From Clavaria fumosa (taxonomy: Eukaryota > Basidiomycota > Agaricomycetes > Agaricales > Clavariaceae), in contig OX637800.1 in NCBI GenBank assembly GCA_951802425.1, positions 1,860,001 to 1,924,000 of the forward strand: a DNA stretch of 64,000 bases, read 5' to 3'. Numbering within the stretch: the first letter of the stretch is position 1; each line of letters opens with the position of its first letter. A program made the translations under genes and the position numbers. Of the stretch, positions 1 through 12,800 are shown one piece after another. The notes beneath the pieces were generated by a model. That model saw only the letters and a program-made list of their open reading frames with translations. It had not been told where the DNA came from and did no database searches.

Positions 1-157
1 TGATTGATTTCTGTGTCAGGAAATAAAGGCAAAATTCGATGCTTATGGTAGTGGTTTATGTAAAATCTTGCCATAGCACTCTACTGATGCAGAACCCTGC
101 AGTTCCATCCCATGCAGTTCCGCCCCATGCAATTGCTGCACATTTAGCTACAATGAC

Positions 158-3100
158 ATGCTGGTCCCATGTCTTGATGGAACTCGTAAAGAGGTTCTTG
201 GTGATTTGTACAAGTGGGTGGGTTGTAGTGTTGGGCCCATGGGGATGCTCGCACCCTCTAACCGCCAGCCCGAGGGGCGTCAGCACATCTTTTGGATCAA
301 TGGCTTAGCTGGGAGTGGGAAGACTACAATTGCCTTCACTTGTGCAAAGTATTGTGAAGAAAAGGGAATCTTGGCTGCAAGCTTTTTCTGCTCCAGGGAT
401 AGTGCTGAATGCAGTGATCTCAAACTGATCTTCACTACCATTGCCTATCAATTGGGACAGTTTTGTCCTGAGTTCAAGGCTTGCCTTGCAGACATTCTCA
501 GGTCAAATCCTGATGTGGTCTACTCCAATGTCTCCAATCAGCTGGAAAAGATGGTTGTAAAGCCATTGCTTGCTGTCAAGAATGTGTTTCCTCCAAGTGT
601 GGTTGTGATTGATGCCTTAGATGAATGCAAGGATGCCAATCCCACAGCTACTATTCTAGCATCTTTAGGCCACCACATTGACAAGCTCTTCCCATTGCAA
701 TTCCTCATCACCAGTAGACCCATTCTCAAAATCACCAGGGCCTTTCAGAGTCCACTACTCAGCAATGCAACCAGGCCTCTCATACTTCATGAAGTCAAGT
801 TGGACATCATTGAAAGTGATATCAAATACTACTTGAGATGGCACCTTGATGCTGTTAAAGATGCATATCATCTTCCCACTTCATGGCCATCTTCTACAGA
901 CATTGAGGCCCTGACCCGAATGTCCTCAGGTCTTTTCATTTTTGCTGCCACTGCAGTCAGATTCATTGAAGTTGCTGATCCCATGTGGCAATTGAAGACA
1001 CTTTTGAACACAAATACTGTTACTGGCTCTTCTCCACTCCAACATTTGGATCAATTATACTCCCAAGTGCTCAGCTCTGCATTTCCAGATATCTCTGACC
1101 ATCCTGCTGTGAAATTGCATTTGGTTCTTGGCACTGTTGCTCTCCTTCAAGACCCTCTCCCAGCAGATCAGTTGGAGGATCTGCTTAGTTATGAAGTCAA
1201 TGTCAGTGGCTATCTTCAGCAGTTGCAGTCAATCATCACTGTTCCAAATGATGGTGCTGGAGTAATCAGGTTGATCCACCCATCATTCTTTGACTACATT
1301 GTGGATCCAAATAGATGCCATGATGAGAAGTTCAGGGTCAATTCCCAAGAGCTGCATACACTTCTGGCTGGGAAATGTCTGACTATGATGAATAGACTGA
1401 AAAAGGATATTTGTGACATAAATGACCCCACCAAATTCAATCATGAAGTGCCTGACCTTCAAGAGATGATATCAAAACACATTTCATGCAGTCTGCAGTA
1501 TGCATGTAGACATTGGGGTTTACACCTTTGTAGTGGCATGCTTTCAAGTGACCTGCTGCAGCATCTAGAATATTTCTGCTCAACCCATTTGGTTCACTGG
1601 GTAGAAGTCTGCAGCCTCTTTGGGTATCTGAAGAATGCAGTACAAATATTGGCTTCTGTGCAGGCCTGTCTTGTTGTAAGTGCACTTTTTCACTAATGCA
1701 GACCAGAAAACTTACATGAGGTATTTTACAGATGAATGCTCATGGAAATGCAGCAGCCATGGCACTACTATATGATTGTGAAAGAATGATTCAGGAGTTC
1801 TTTTCTGCAATCTCTGTGTCAGCCTTGCAGGTGTATTTTACAGCATTGCCCTTCATGCCAGCTGGCACTGAGCTTTACAGTATCTATCATGATCTGAGGG
1901 AAGGATCTGTAATGGTACAAGGGGTGTTGCCAACAAAGTGGAGTGCATGCATGCAGGTCATGGAGGGGCATTCTGATTGGGTTGAGGCAGTGTCATTCTC
2001 TCCAGATGGCACAAAGATAGCATCAGGGTCCACAGACAAAACAGTGAGATTGTGGGATACAATCACTGGTGCTCATCTGCAAACACTTGAGGGTCATTCT
2101 AGTTGGGTTGTGTCAGTGTCATTCTCTCCAGATGGCACAAGGATAGCATCAGGGTCCCATGATAAAACAGTGAAGCTGTGGGATGCAGTCACTGGTGCTC
2201 ACCTGCAAACACTTGAGGGCCATTCTGATTGGGTTGAGGCAGCATCATTCTCTCCAGATGGCACAAGGATAGCATCAGGGTCCCATGATAAAACAGTGAA
2301 GCTGTGGGATGCAGTCACTGGTGCTCACCTGCAAACACTTGAGGGCCATTCTGATTGGGTTGAGGCAGCATCATTCTCTCCAGATGGCACAAGGATAGCA
2401 TCAGGGTCTATGGATAAAACAATGAGACTGTGGGATGCAGTCACTGGTGCTCACCTGCAAACACTTGAGGGCCATTCTACTTGTGTTGAGTCAGTGTCAT
2501 TCTCTCCAGATGGCACAAGGATAGCATCAGGGTCCTATGACAAAACAGTGAGACTGTGGGATGCAATCACTGGTGCTCACCTGCAAACACTTGAGGGCCA
2601 TTCTGATTGGGTTAAGGCAGTGTCATTCTCTCCAGATGGCACAAGGATAGCATCAGGGTCCACAGATAAAACAGTGAGACTGTGGGATACAGTCACTGGT
2701 GCTCACCTGCAAACACTTGAGGGCCATTCTAGTTGGGTTGAGTCAGTGTCATTCTCTCCAGATGGCACAAGGATAGTATCAGGATCCCATGATGAAACAG
2801 TGAGACTGTGGGATGCAGTCATTGGTGCACAACTGCAAACACTTGAGTGCCCTTCTAATTGGGTTAAGGCAGTGTCATTCTCTCCAGATGGCACAAGGAT
2901 AGCATCAGGGTCTAGTGATAAGACAGTGAGGCTGTGGGATTCAGTTACTGGTGCTCACCCACAAGCACTTGAGGACCATTTTCTTCAGGTTAAAGCAGTG
3001 TCATTTTCTCCAGATGGCACAAGGATGGCATCAGGGTCTATGGATAAAACAGTGAGACTTTGGGATGCAGTCACTGGTGCTCACCTGCAAACACTTGAGG

Positions 3101-3831
3101 GCCATTCTACTTGTGTTGAGTCAGTGTCATTCTCTCCAGATGGCACAAGGATAGCATCAGGGTCCTATGACAAAACAGTGAGACTGTGGGATGCAATCAC
3201 TGGTGCTCACCTGCAAACACTTGAGGGCCATTCTCATTGGGTTAAGGCAGTGTCATTCTCTCCAGATGGCACAAGGATAGCATCAGGGTCCACAGATAAA
3301 ACAGTGAGACTGTGGGATACAGTCACTGGTGTTCATCTGCAAACACTTGAGGGCCATTCTGGTCCAGTTTGGTCAGTGTCATTCTCCCCAGATGGCACAA
3401 AGATAGTATCAGGGTCTGGTGATGAGACTGTGAGGCTGTGGGATGCAGTCACTGGTTCTCATCTGCAAACACTTGTGGGCCATTCTGATCCAGTTAGGTC
3501 AGTGTCCTTCTCCCCAGATGGTACAAGGATAACATCAGGGTCTAGTGATGAGTCTGTGATACTGTGGAATGCATTCACAGGGTTCCTTGAAAGCATTCAC
3601 AGTTGTCACAATCATGGGCTATCAATGCCATATCTCATGCAAAATGGATGGTTAGTTACTATTTCTTCAATGCACAGGCTATGTTGGATACCTGTACCTT
3701 ATCGCAGAGTATATGCCTCTGCTCATGGAGTGGCAATTGTTACTCTTCAGGGAAACATTGTTGTCCTCAACTTTACAGCTCTGCATTCCTATCTCAGTAC
3801 TATACAGGTGTATCCATCAGTGTCTTGGTAG
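158..3831 (+). CDS. NACHT-WD40 protein (fungal NLR/STAND receptor), 5' end possibly incomplete
   Basis: Predicted intracellular STAND ATPase of the fungal NLR type; relatives such as HET-E act in non-self recognition and cell death. Two exons are seen, 158-1675 and 1732-3831, joined in phase 0 by a 56-bp intron (GTAAG...TTTTACAG), giving about 1,205 residues. The N-terminal part holds the linker motif [10 protein letters not shown], a Walker A motif (GLAGSGKTT, about residue 50) and a Walker B motif ([10 protein letters not shown], about residue 150), as in NACHT domains. The second exon carries 13 WD40 repeats, then a conserved-looking tail ([10 protein letters not shown]). The frame stays open upstream of the first ATG and the usual N-terminal effector domain is not seen, so an upstream exon probably lies outside the window. 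No internal stop disrupts it. CpG is almost absent, unlike the genes at 9.8-25 kb. The NACHT-WD40 assignment is firm; biological role is inference. Confidence 0.88.
1963..3597 (+). repeat. 13 tandem 126-bp WD40-coding repeats
   Basis: Each unit codes 42 residues of the form [17 protein letters not shown]... ending [13 protein letters not shown]. Most units are almost identical; variation is concentrated at the residues after EGHS (DWVEA, SWVVS, TCVES, DWVKA, GPVWS) and before DKTV (ST, SH, SM, SY, SS, SG). Units 4-6 (2341-2718) and 9-11 (2971-3348) are nearly the same three-repeat block, which indicates recent block duplication or gene conversion. Confidence 0.95.
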
Positions 3832-4300
3832 TTCTTGTGGTGGAAGGCATGTATTCACCACAGTGGTTCTGCATACTTCCTTCTGTTTCATGTTCTGACT
3901 TGTGTTCATTTTACTTATGCCTCAGACTGAGGCCCTCAGTTGTGGCTTGTCCTTATTGATTCATATAAAACATATATGACTCAATATGACTCATGGCAAC
4001 TGTCCAATTGTTAGACATTTGGATTTTTTGGTGTAATAATAACCATGAAAACTGTTCAACTGTTACAGATATGATATTACTATTCCAATAATAATCAATT
4101 AAGCACATACCTATCTGTTCAATCTATATACCAAGTTTGATGACTTTCTAGTCCTGGCATCTCCAATAGGGTGTCTCTTCCACCAAGCTCTAGAAGTCAA
4201 TGAGTGTCCTCACAAGAGGGGCCATTGGAGTGGCATACATTTACAATCAAAGGAGACCTCTTTAGCGAGGGTAGCATGGTAGTGTTTACATTGTCGCTCT
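3832..4300. other. AT-rich spacer, no gene seen
   Basis: Downstream flank of the NACHT-WD40 gene. It is rich in A and T with short repeats of the type ATATGACTCA near 3965-3995. No open frame with recognisable coding quality was found. CpG becomes common only from about 4290 on, which marks the edge of the CpG-poor segment. Confidence 0.6.
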
Positions 4301-5410
4301 GCGCTCAGGCCTAGGCTACGTGTTCTCGTCTCACTACCTCATCCAAACGCACCCACGTATCAACTGCCAGTCTCCGCCTACGACCCTCACGACATGCTCA
4401 CGGTCTTCAAGCCCGCCGTGCCCAACTTCCCATACATTGATGGGAGGCTGCCCGTCGCTGACCGAGTAGCACGCGACCCATTGCCAGCTTACCATACACG
4501 GTGCGCTTTCGCCACTGCTACTGTCCCCATCACCGCCACAGTCATCGCCATGAAGCAATACACGCCTTGCCGCTCACAATCGCGTTCGGCTGCGCGAATA
4601 AGTTTGAGCACATCTTGGGTTAGGACGGATGGCATCTGAGCCCGACGTCGATGATGCTCAGCTCGGGCGATTATATGTCCGATGTGACGGTAGAGATCTT
4701 GAAGTTGTTCTGCGACTCAATCCGGATGCACTCGGGCTGGTAATGCAGTAAGAAAGGAAGCTATAGTGCATGAAATTGAGCGTCCCAGGGTGACTCACGA
4801 CCATGTGGGACTGGCAGGTATTCATCTTCGCTTTTCAAGCCGCCTGGGACACGCCAAAATCACACTGCTTGATCTCGCCTCTCCCGTTCACCAGGACATG
4901 CATCAGTTAGAGATTGCGTTCCACGGCACAATCACAACGAGTTCTTAAAGCTTATGTTGTTTGGCTTCATGTATGATCTATAACTCGTGGTTGAGCGGCC
5001 GTGACAACCCAAAAGATGAGAGAAAAGGTATACTTACATCGCTGACATTGGTTGTTATGTCAATGGGGCTGTGATTGTCTCTGCCGGGCAGTTCGTCAAA
5101 GTGCGGCTGCCCAGTGTTGACCACGAAAAAGGCAGGCATTACTAGAGAAGTCGACGCCAGGCGCATAAAATGGCCCTGCACTCGAAATTGAGCGAACAAG
5201 ACAGGTCTCAGAATGGATGATAGCGACGGCAAGGCGTGAGCATGATAAAGTAGAAGGTAGGCAACGGGGTGGGAGACGAGCGGCGGCGAGAAAGATTTGC
5301 AAGGGTGTTCACGGAGGCGAGCGGTCTGAGCATGCAGTGGTTGAATAAGTTGTTTGGTGGAGCAGCACGGAGGCGGGGGTTCGTGCTCCATTGAATTTAC
5401 CCGATTACAA
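4301..5410. other. Unassigned CpG-rich stretch with broken frames
   Basis: Several short frames on both strands look partly protein-like, for example a plus-strand stretch near 4600-4740 that reads LSPTSMMLSSGDYMSD after an in-frame stop. None could be joined into a gene or assigned to a family. It may be remains of a decayed gene next to the transcription-factor pseudogene that follows. Confidence 0.4.
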
Positions 5411-5414
5411 TATA

Positions 5415-5800
5415 TTCTGTCAAGCACGCGGCAGCCAACGCGCTGATTGACGGGTTGAGCGTGTATCCTTGTGTGCGTAAATGCTGTCTCGGCGCGCCGA
5501 TCGAGGAAGGTCGAAGTTGATTGTATAAGTGTCACGTTTCCTTCTAATATCGCATATCGATGATGTTTTGGATGAATCGTGTTGGTCGAGCCTTTGAAGC
5601 ATTGCAACAGATGTGAACTTGCATCAAGCTCCGGTGTTGCCGAAGAATCAGGCCGAGGAGCAGGAGAGGGAGATGCTGAACAAGAAGGTGAGAGATCTGC
5701 TTCGGTCCACGGCGACACAATTTGGCAAGCCAATCACCATCAAGGAGGAATTGTGAGTGGCTTTCAAGTCTCTGCTCTTCTCTTCTCTTCCCCTAGGTCA
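5415..5800 (+). pseudogene. Decayed partial copy of the Zn2Cys6 transcription-factor gene
   Basis: This stretch matches the intact gene at 13765-14250 in the same order. AAGCACGCGGC...CAACGCGCTGATTGACGGG at 5418 matches 13767-13800. The piece from about 5588 on (CAACAGATGTGAACTTGCAT) matches the exon starting at 14049, including the exon end and the following splice donor (TTGTGAGTGGCTTT). Traces of the intron between the two exons are also present (GATGATG.TTTGGATGA, near 5560), so the copy arose at DNA level and not from mRNA. Many indels and substitutions shift the frame. No zinc cluster or 3' part is present, so it cannot encode the factor. Confidence 0.85.
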
Positions 5801-5879
5801 GACTGTCATGCCCGCACCCCCAGGCCTCGGTTCAGTGTCGAGGGGTCCTACTCATGAGTGTGAGAGCGGTCATCGTCCC

Positions 5880-6740
5880 CCATGTAGAATGTCAAGCTTT
5901 TTTGCTGCAGTGCAAATCCTGCAATGAACACCACAGTCTGTATGCGGCCCCATACAATAACTGTAGAGTGGGAGCAGTTGGCGTGCCGGCTACGCTGTGT
6001 CAACATAGGTCGGTGAAAATGCTCACGGTCGCGACCATCATCTGCAGCCGTTGAACTTGAGAGATACGCACAACTCTTCCCTCAAAAGCCTGTTGTATAA
6101 TATTCTGGACCGATAGCCGCAAGGCACTCATTCATCGGGGAGATTGAACATTGAACATTTACAGGGTCCTCGAAGTTCGTCGTCTTGGTTCTGTCGTGTG
6201 ACCTCTTTGTACGAACATGCAGAACACTGGCAAATGTGTCAGTCTGGCTGCGAACTCGATATTGCCTTGCAGGCTTCGTTCTTTGAACTTCGCATTCTGC
6301 ACTTACCGTATGGTAAGCTGTATTCCACTCTGTAAAAGAATCCGACGTGATTGCTGCTGTAATTACTCTCCCATCCTGGCGTCTCGATTTACAGAACAGC
6401 GTCGTTTGCTTTCGGAATAACCGCGCTTACTGAGCTCTATCAAAAAAAGCCGAGGGGACAAGTGAAGCGGTTCATATCCTCCTCGTCCCTCCAAGACGTA
6501 GAACGTCGCGCTCATTTGATGCAGCGCGAATCCTACCAAGAACACACGCGATGTCATTACAACAGCCGTAAAACGAAGCCGTCAGCGGGTTAGTATAGAA
6601 ATGGCTTAGTAAGGCACGCACAACGCTTCCCTCGAGGATGGTGTCCATCACTGAAGAGCGGCGAGCCAAGAGGTACTCACTGTGACGGAGGAGCTTGAAA
6701 ATACCAGTGTGAAAGCGCAATGACTTTGGCAATTACTCTC
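5880..6740 (-). pseudogene. Two decayed copies of an unidentified, hydrophobic coding segment
   Basis: The minus strand of 6480-6560 and of 5880-5940 translate to related peptides (FLVGFALHQMSATFY and FIAGFALQQKSLTFY). Nearby sequence is also similar (GCACAACGCTTCCCTC near 6618 and GCACAACTCTTCCCTC near 6067). The frames are interrupted, so both copies look dead. The hydrophobic character suggests a membrane protein segment, but no family could be named. Confidence 0.35.
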
Positions 6741-9700
6741 TCGTCTTGTGGAAGTCGAATATCTGGTCCTTAGACGATGACCACACTACCTGGCAGCACT
6801 TTGATGTTCAAGACATCATTTGTGACCTCGACCACATACAGTATGGTGACTGCATGGACGTCAAAACGCAATATCGCCTCGGAGGTTCCGCCCCACCGCG
6901 CGACCTGTACCTTAGCTTGAACCCGAACTGTCTCTCCCCGAAAATCACACATCGCCAACTTGGAAGGGTGGGTAGCTATAGTAATTCCCATTTCACAGTG
7001 AAACTCACTTGAGGTCGATCGATCGCGCACTAGCCAGTTCGGTCAGAAAGACATATTGGACTTCGTCTCGACCTGGCATGCCGCGGCTAATGGCGCGACG
7101 CGTCTCGGACAGGGTACAGAGTGACAGACCCCCTCTGCAAGGTCACACTCGCTCCTGTCTTTTTGCGGTTTGCCACAATTAGAGCTTGCCTATATCTGTT
7201 CAGGGCCAGGACCAGTCCACTCACCAATAGGTGAAAAGGTACAACATTGTTCCTATAAACCAAGACCCCTCTACTCTTTATGCCCAAGGCCAGCAGAAAA
7301 CTAAGGCACCTTTAAGGGCAGAAGATCGGCACTGCTCCTGCATTGCCCTCTCTAGTGGTGTCTTTCAATGATACGAACTCGCACGGACCTCGGAGTATGC
7401 GCCCCTATGCCTGAGTAATGCTATGTGCGCAAATGTGCGTCTCGATTTGATGAGATGAGCATTTCCTATCTTCTGCCAGGCTCCAGGATTTGATGGCGAC
7501 GTTTGTGGTTAGGGCTTGCCCATTGCAAGCCTCAGCGGTGGGTGTCTTCTTCTAGGAGGGAGTTTTGGTAGGGAGAGTGGGGCGAGGACACATGTAGACG
7601 AGCGCTGCTTTTTGAGAGCGCGACAGCTATCTTCTTTCCAAACTCGCGATTCTTTCTGTTCCCCTGGTCAATGGCGCTCGGCAGCGCAACCGAAGTCGTT
7701 ATTCTCTGAACTTGGATTTCACGAATCGAACCGCATTAAAGACTCAGGTAGTTTGATTGTAGCGACATTTGATATGGAATTTCCATGTTGCCGTTTGCGT
7801 GTGTGGTTTACAGTAATGCCGTCAGACGTTAGATGGAACAACTCGAACATTCTGAAAGCCATAATTATGTAAGCAACGGTTCTACGCGTTACATAAGCAT
7901 TTATTCTGAGCAGACCACGTGACGTAAACCACAAACAAAAAAACGTAGCGAAGGTCTCACCTCGCTGGTCCTGCGGGGCATTGCCACACAAATCGGTCGT
8001 ACAGTCGAACCGGGACTACTATAGTTATGACGTCGGGGGAGATCTGTTTGCGACCTCTCCACGATGGCGTCCCCACGTGGCCGCGACATGTTCTCCTTAT
8101 CCTTGTTCCCATCTGGTCAAGGTCCACTTGACTTTCGCTCCGCGCTCAGGGCCGGGCCGTTTGCCTCACACATGGTGTGCGCCCACCGACCCACTGTTTC
8201 TGCCTCATTCGATAGGTCGACGCGCGTTGTCGTCGACGAGGAGATGGGTGTTGTGCTAATGTTATCCACTTATAGTTTGCGCGCAAGTGTGTTGCACGGC
8301 TCAGCGCTACCCCCTATAATCCATTGCATGCGGGTCACGGTCATTTTTCAGAAAAAGAGGTCAAGGGACCAGATTGGTACGATGTCTTCTCGCCCTTTCA
8401 TTTGGGTCGGCCCGCTAATGTGTCAGCTCAGTAAACCGAACAGAAGGGTCTCTGATTCGCCTCTTGTTGCGGTGGTGGCGACGAGGATTCATATGTCAGC
8501 GCGCTGCCAGATTTATTTGTTCCTTTTCTTGTCTACTCCGCTCGTTCTCGTGGACCGCGGGTGCATGGACATTGGACATGCGCGTGTGTCTGACGCCCAA
8601 GGGAGAATGAAGAATACGGTTGTTGCCGTTGGCCGAAACGGCAGGGACAGCTGATCGAGTCGATTGCCCAGAGGCTGTGCTTCCTTCCTACCGTCGCTCC
8701 GCAATTCCGTCGGGTTTTCCAGGTCGGTTCGATCGCGTCACGCGTCCAGGGGTCATAGCTCCGCGTTTCTTGTCTCATAGAGGAACGCTCTAGACCTTTG
8801 ACATGACGGAATAAGCGATGTCCATATCCGATGAACGTGGAACTGGGGGTGTGGTGCTTTGTCGTAAACTTCATTTATCCTGTCGCATTCGGTACCTGTT
8901 GGGCACTTCGAATGAGCCGCTAGATGTTGACAAGGTAACACACGCGGGATAGCAAGGCCTTTGAGCGCTCTGTGTTGTTTCGCAGATGGATTTAGGATTG
9001 TAGTGATGACTGTCAATTGGATTGTCTGTCGTTCAGCGCTGTTGTTGGATTTGTCGGTTCTTCCATTGCGTGTACATAATGGGCGAGCGAATTTACATGT
9101 GCCTTCCTTTCTGACAAATGCGATTTGCCGTGAGAGCTTCTGAGGAGCGGGGGACATATAATTCGACGGCGACCATCTGACGAGGCACGATCTCGGGTTA
9201 TTCTCAACACCTCATTCTGACTCTCTCGTTTTTGTTGTCTGCAAAGTAGATTTATCGTCCGTCAGGTCTGTCAGGTTTAATTGGCTGGTGGTGGTCACAG
9301 TTGCAATTTCGGTGGAGTGATTACTAGTTACTGTAGTGGCTTGCCGATTTGCATCGAGTAACCGAAAACACGACCTTCTACTTGTCCTTCTCTCTCTCTC
9401 TGGCATGACCAGAACTGGTGCCGTAAAAAAAAAAAGGCTTCTTTTCGCTCTGTTTATGTGGAGTGGATGGATATCCGACCCTCGAATTCAGAGCTGATGG
9501 ACAGGTTCATCAAAAATCCATCCGAAGATCGCAGACTGAAAATAAGTACGGCAAACAGCACGATTGAGTATAACAACCCCCAGCGCTCGTCTCCTCCCCC
9601 ATAATCCCCACCCAGGTGAGTCGCCTCGAGGCTTCATCGTTGCTCGTCGTCGTCGTCGTCGTCGTCGATTCGCTCTTATCCCGTTTAACACAGCTTCATC

Positions 9701-9826
9701 GCCTTGGTCTTTCGGTCGTTGACCTTGACCGATATATTGGACTGTGTGCTACAGAGTCGCGAACCTTAAATCTAGCAACCATCCCCATCATCAACACTCG
9801 CTTGAGTCTGACTACCCCTTCGAGCC
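6741..9826. other. Long stretch without a supported gene
   Basis: Open frames up to 196 codons occur (for example 8064-8654 plus), but they overlap on both strands, contain no recognisable motif and show no convincing intron structure. The last kilobase is upstream sequence of the transcription-factor gene: it is pyrimidine-rich on the plus strand, holds an A-tract at 9425-9436 and a (GTC)n run at 9645-9666. I see no promoter motif that I can defend. Confidence 0.5.
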
Positions 9827-12800
9827 ATGTCACTCAATTCCCACACAGACCCGCAACGTACGCCCAAATCATTTGCCTTCTCTCCCGTCCGACTGACTCG
9901 CTGATTCAACGCTTCATCTTTTGCCTTTCCAATCGCCATACTTCCTCTTCTCTTCTATCCTTCTCTTAATCCGTTCTACCATCCTTTAGCGTCAAGCTCC
10001 CGGCGTCCCACTTACAGGTCACCTTCGGATAACCATCTCAGTAGGACATCTACCGCCGTCGAACACCATTCCCCATCCTCTTGGCTTTACCCCTCCAACC
10101 ATCAACCTCAAGCTTCCACCCTCGAGATTCCCGCCAGCGGCGCCACCACTCTTGCACAAGCACCCGCACCACCACCATTAGTACCACCAGCGCCACTCCC
10201 TACTGACACAACAACGACAACGGGCGGAGGCGGCAGCACAGACTCTACTGATAACCATACCGCCACACATACCATGATCGGCCCCACTTCAACGTTTTAT
10301 GACCCCGAACACGTCATCCGTCCCCAGTCTCAAGACTACCACCATTGGGTCGAAAGCACTTACGACGTGTCCCGTCTTCACCACCACCTCCAGCAGCAGC
10401 AGCAGCAGCAACAGCACCAGATGGCATTCACTGCGGGTGGAGGTCGCGGAAGGATGTCCATGCATGCCGGTTTTCCTCATTCGTTCCAACAATCACGGGC
10501 ACCGGGAACGACGGCGGATGCCATGCATTCCTTGCAGGCTCCATACTCCTTCGCCCCAGACCAGGTGAGCACCTCTTCGGGCTGTTCATAGTCGTCCAAT
10601 ATGTGTGATAACCTCCGTCTCAGTATACGCCACCTTTGGCAAACGTCAGCGTGGGTCACCATTACGCGGCTGAAGCGCCAGACTACGTCTCCTCGGAATC
10701 GGCGTCGACAACCCGCCAATTCGAGCCATCGGGGCATTCACAACAACAACAGCAACAACAGGCTTCTCAGCTTGGCAACGCAAATATGTTCCCTTCCGCC
10801 GCAATGGGGACAGGGTACCCATATGACACCCTGATGGGCCACATGCTCCCGGGCGACCCGTCCGCGTATGCCACACTTCCCGCCTCAGCCTACACGCCAT
10901 CGTCCGAGCGCTCAATGACGATCGGAACAGTCGGCACGACTACCGCATCTGGCTCCCCGGCGTCATGGACGGATGAGCCGGCGGGACGTAATGTAGCACC
11001 GGCGCCGTCGTCGACAATGACAGTGCCTGCCACCACTACTACGACCGCCGCCGCCGCCGCCTCTACGAAGCGGGACCGGGCTTCTGTGGGCGGTGTTGGT
11101 CCTGCTAGAAATGGCACCATGACAAGCCAGGCCCGTCCCGTCACGACGGCGGGATCGGCCGTTGGGCCGGCGGGGGCGGGACGGAATAGGAAGCGTCAGC
11201 GCAAGAATGACGATAACCGCGCTCCCCACGCGCGCCGCAATACCGTCAGAGAGAGCCCCTGGGAGAGCGGCGAGTCCGAGGATGAGGGCTCGGAGCCGGC
11301 GCCCGCGCCGATGATGCACCACGGCGCGATAGCCCCTCGCCCGTAAGTCAACCCTTCCTTTTCTCTGTCATGAATGTCTTGCAGTTGCTTATCAGAGTCT
11401 CCATGTTTCCTTTTCTGTTGCCTCTATCTTTCTGGGTCGCTGTCTTCTGTCTCTGGTGGTGCCTGTGGGTGGCGCTTCTGCATTCTATGTGCCCTCTGCT
11501 CGGATTGGGCCTACGCCCTGTTCTTTCCTCGGCTCGGACCTGATATACCACCTGCTCCTCGACTGCCCTCGTGTCTCGTATCTGCGTCGGTGATTTCAAC
11601 TTCCCGGGTGACGGGGACATGTATGGCATTGGATCTGATTATTTTCTTTTGGGGCGAACCGCCTGACCACCTGATGCCTCCGGCGTTTCTGTCCACCGTC
11701 AATTGCAACTCATGGTGCCATTATCCTCTGCCATAAATCAACCAATGCGCCATTTTACAACTCGGCTCGCGTCGCGTTACTGTCCTTCCTCTCCCGGCAT
11801 TTGTGGCGCCATCAAACTTCCTCCTGCTTACCCCCTGAAGCCCGGGAGCATGTACGCATTGCAAGAAGCTCAAGGTACGTAGTATCTCCTGCGCACCCAT
11901 TCATTCTGTCTTGCACCCTTTTTTTCCTCTATGGTGCCGAAAGCCCTTGCACTTTGCAGAATGGGGCTAGCGCAGATAGAGGGGGGCTGCCGCTTGCCTA
12001 TTTTTCCTCCTCTATGCACAGAAGTGAAAACAGATTGTGATTATTCGGATCCCACCATTACAGATGAAATGTGACTTCCCTCCTGGCGAGAATACATGCA
12101 AGCGATGCAAGGGGGGCGGTCACATCTGCGTCGTGGAAGGCCGGAAGCCCAGAACAGCACCCAAGTAAGTAACTATTTGAGGCTTGGCTTCGGAGTTTGG
12201 TTCTTGTCAGTGCGGGGGAGGCGTTTTCTTTATATTCTGTCCCTTTTTTATCTTGCTTTCTCATACGAAGTTAGAGGGTTCCCGCGCGGATCTCTACTGC
12301 TTCTGTCCCTCTGTCGTTCTTCCTTCTCTTGTACCTTTGCCGTAGCCGCGGCTATGTCGTATTGGTCCCAGTTGTCTCATTCTTCCTCTACTTCCTCGTC
12401 TTCGTCGTCTTCCGTGGGTTCTTCGACCGCTGACATCCCCTCTCGTAGCAAACGGGAGTACCTCCTTGCGCAGATAAGGCAGAAAGACTCCATCATTGAA
12501 AGTCTCCTCAAACAAGTCAGATTGGCGTCTCCTTCCGTCCCTCTTCACCATGCAGTGCTGACTCTTGTGTCCACCTGTACCTTTCCACGACAGATCCACA
12601 ACCCGTACCTTGCAACTCCCATGTCGATATCGTCCTACCGCATGGCGACCTCGCCGTCGGACCAGCATAACAAGGACGTGCAGATGTGGCTCGACCGACT
12701 GCGGGAATCAACGACGTCGCACACACAGCAAATCAACGGCCACTACTTCCGCTCGCGCGGGCTGACGCAGGCCTGCTCTCGAACGAGCGAGGCGCCCGCG

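Noticed and set aside
8064..8654. 196-codon open frame
   Set aside because: No motif, no intron evidence, overlapping frames on the other strand, and CpG-rich sequence makes long chance frames common here.
9616..9969. 117-codon frame beginning with a poly-Val run before the transcription factor
   Set aside because: It results from a GTC microsatellite, and its frame is not the one that splices into the zinc-cluster gene from the ATG at 9827.
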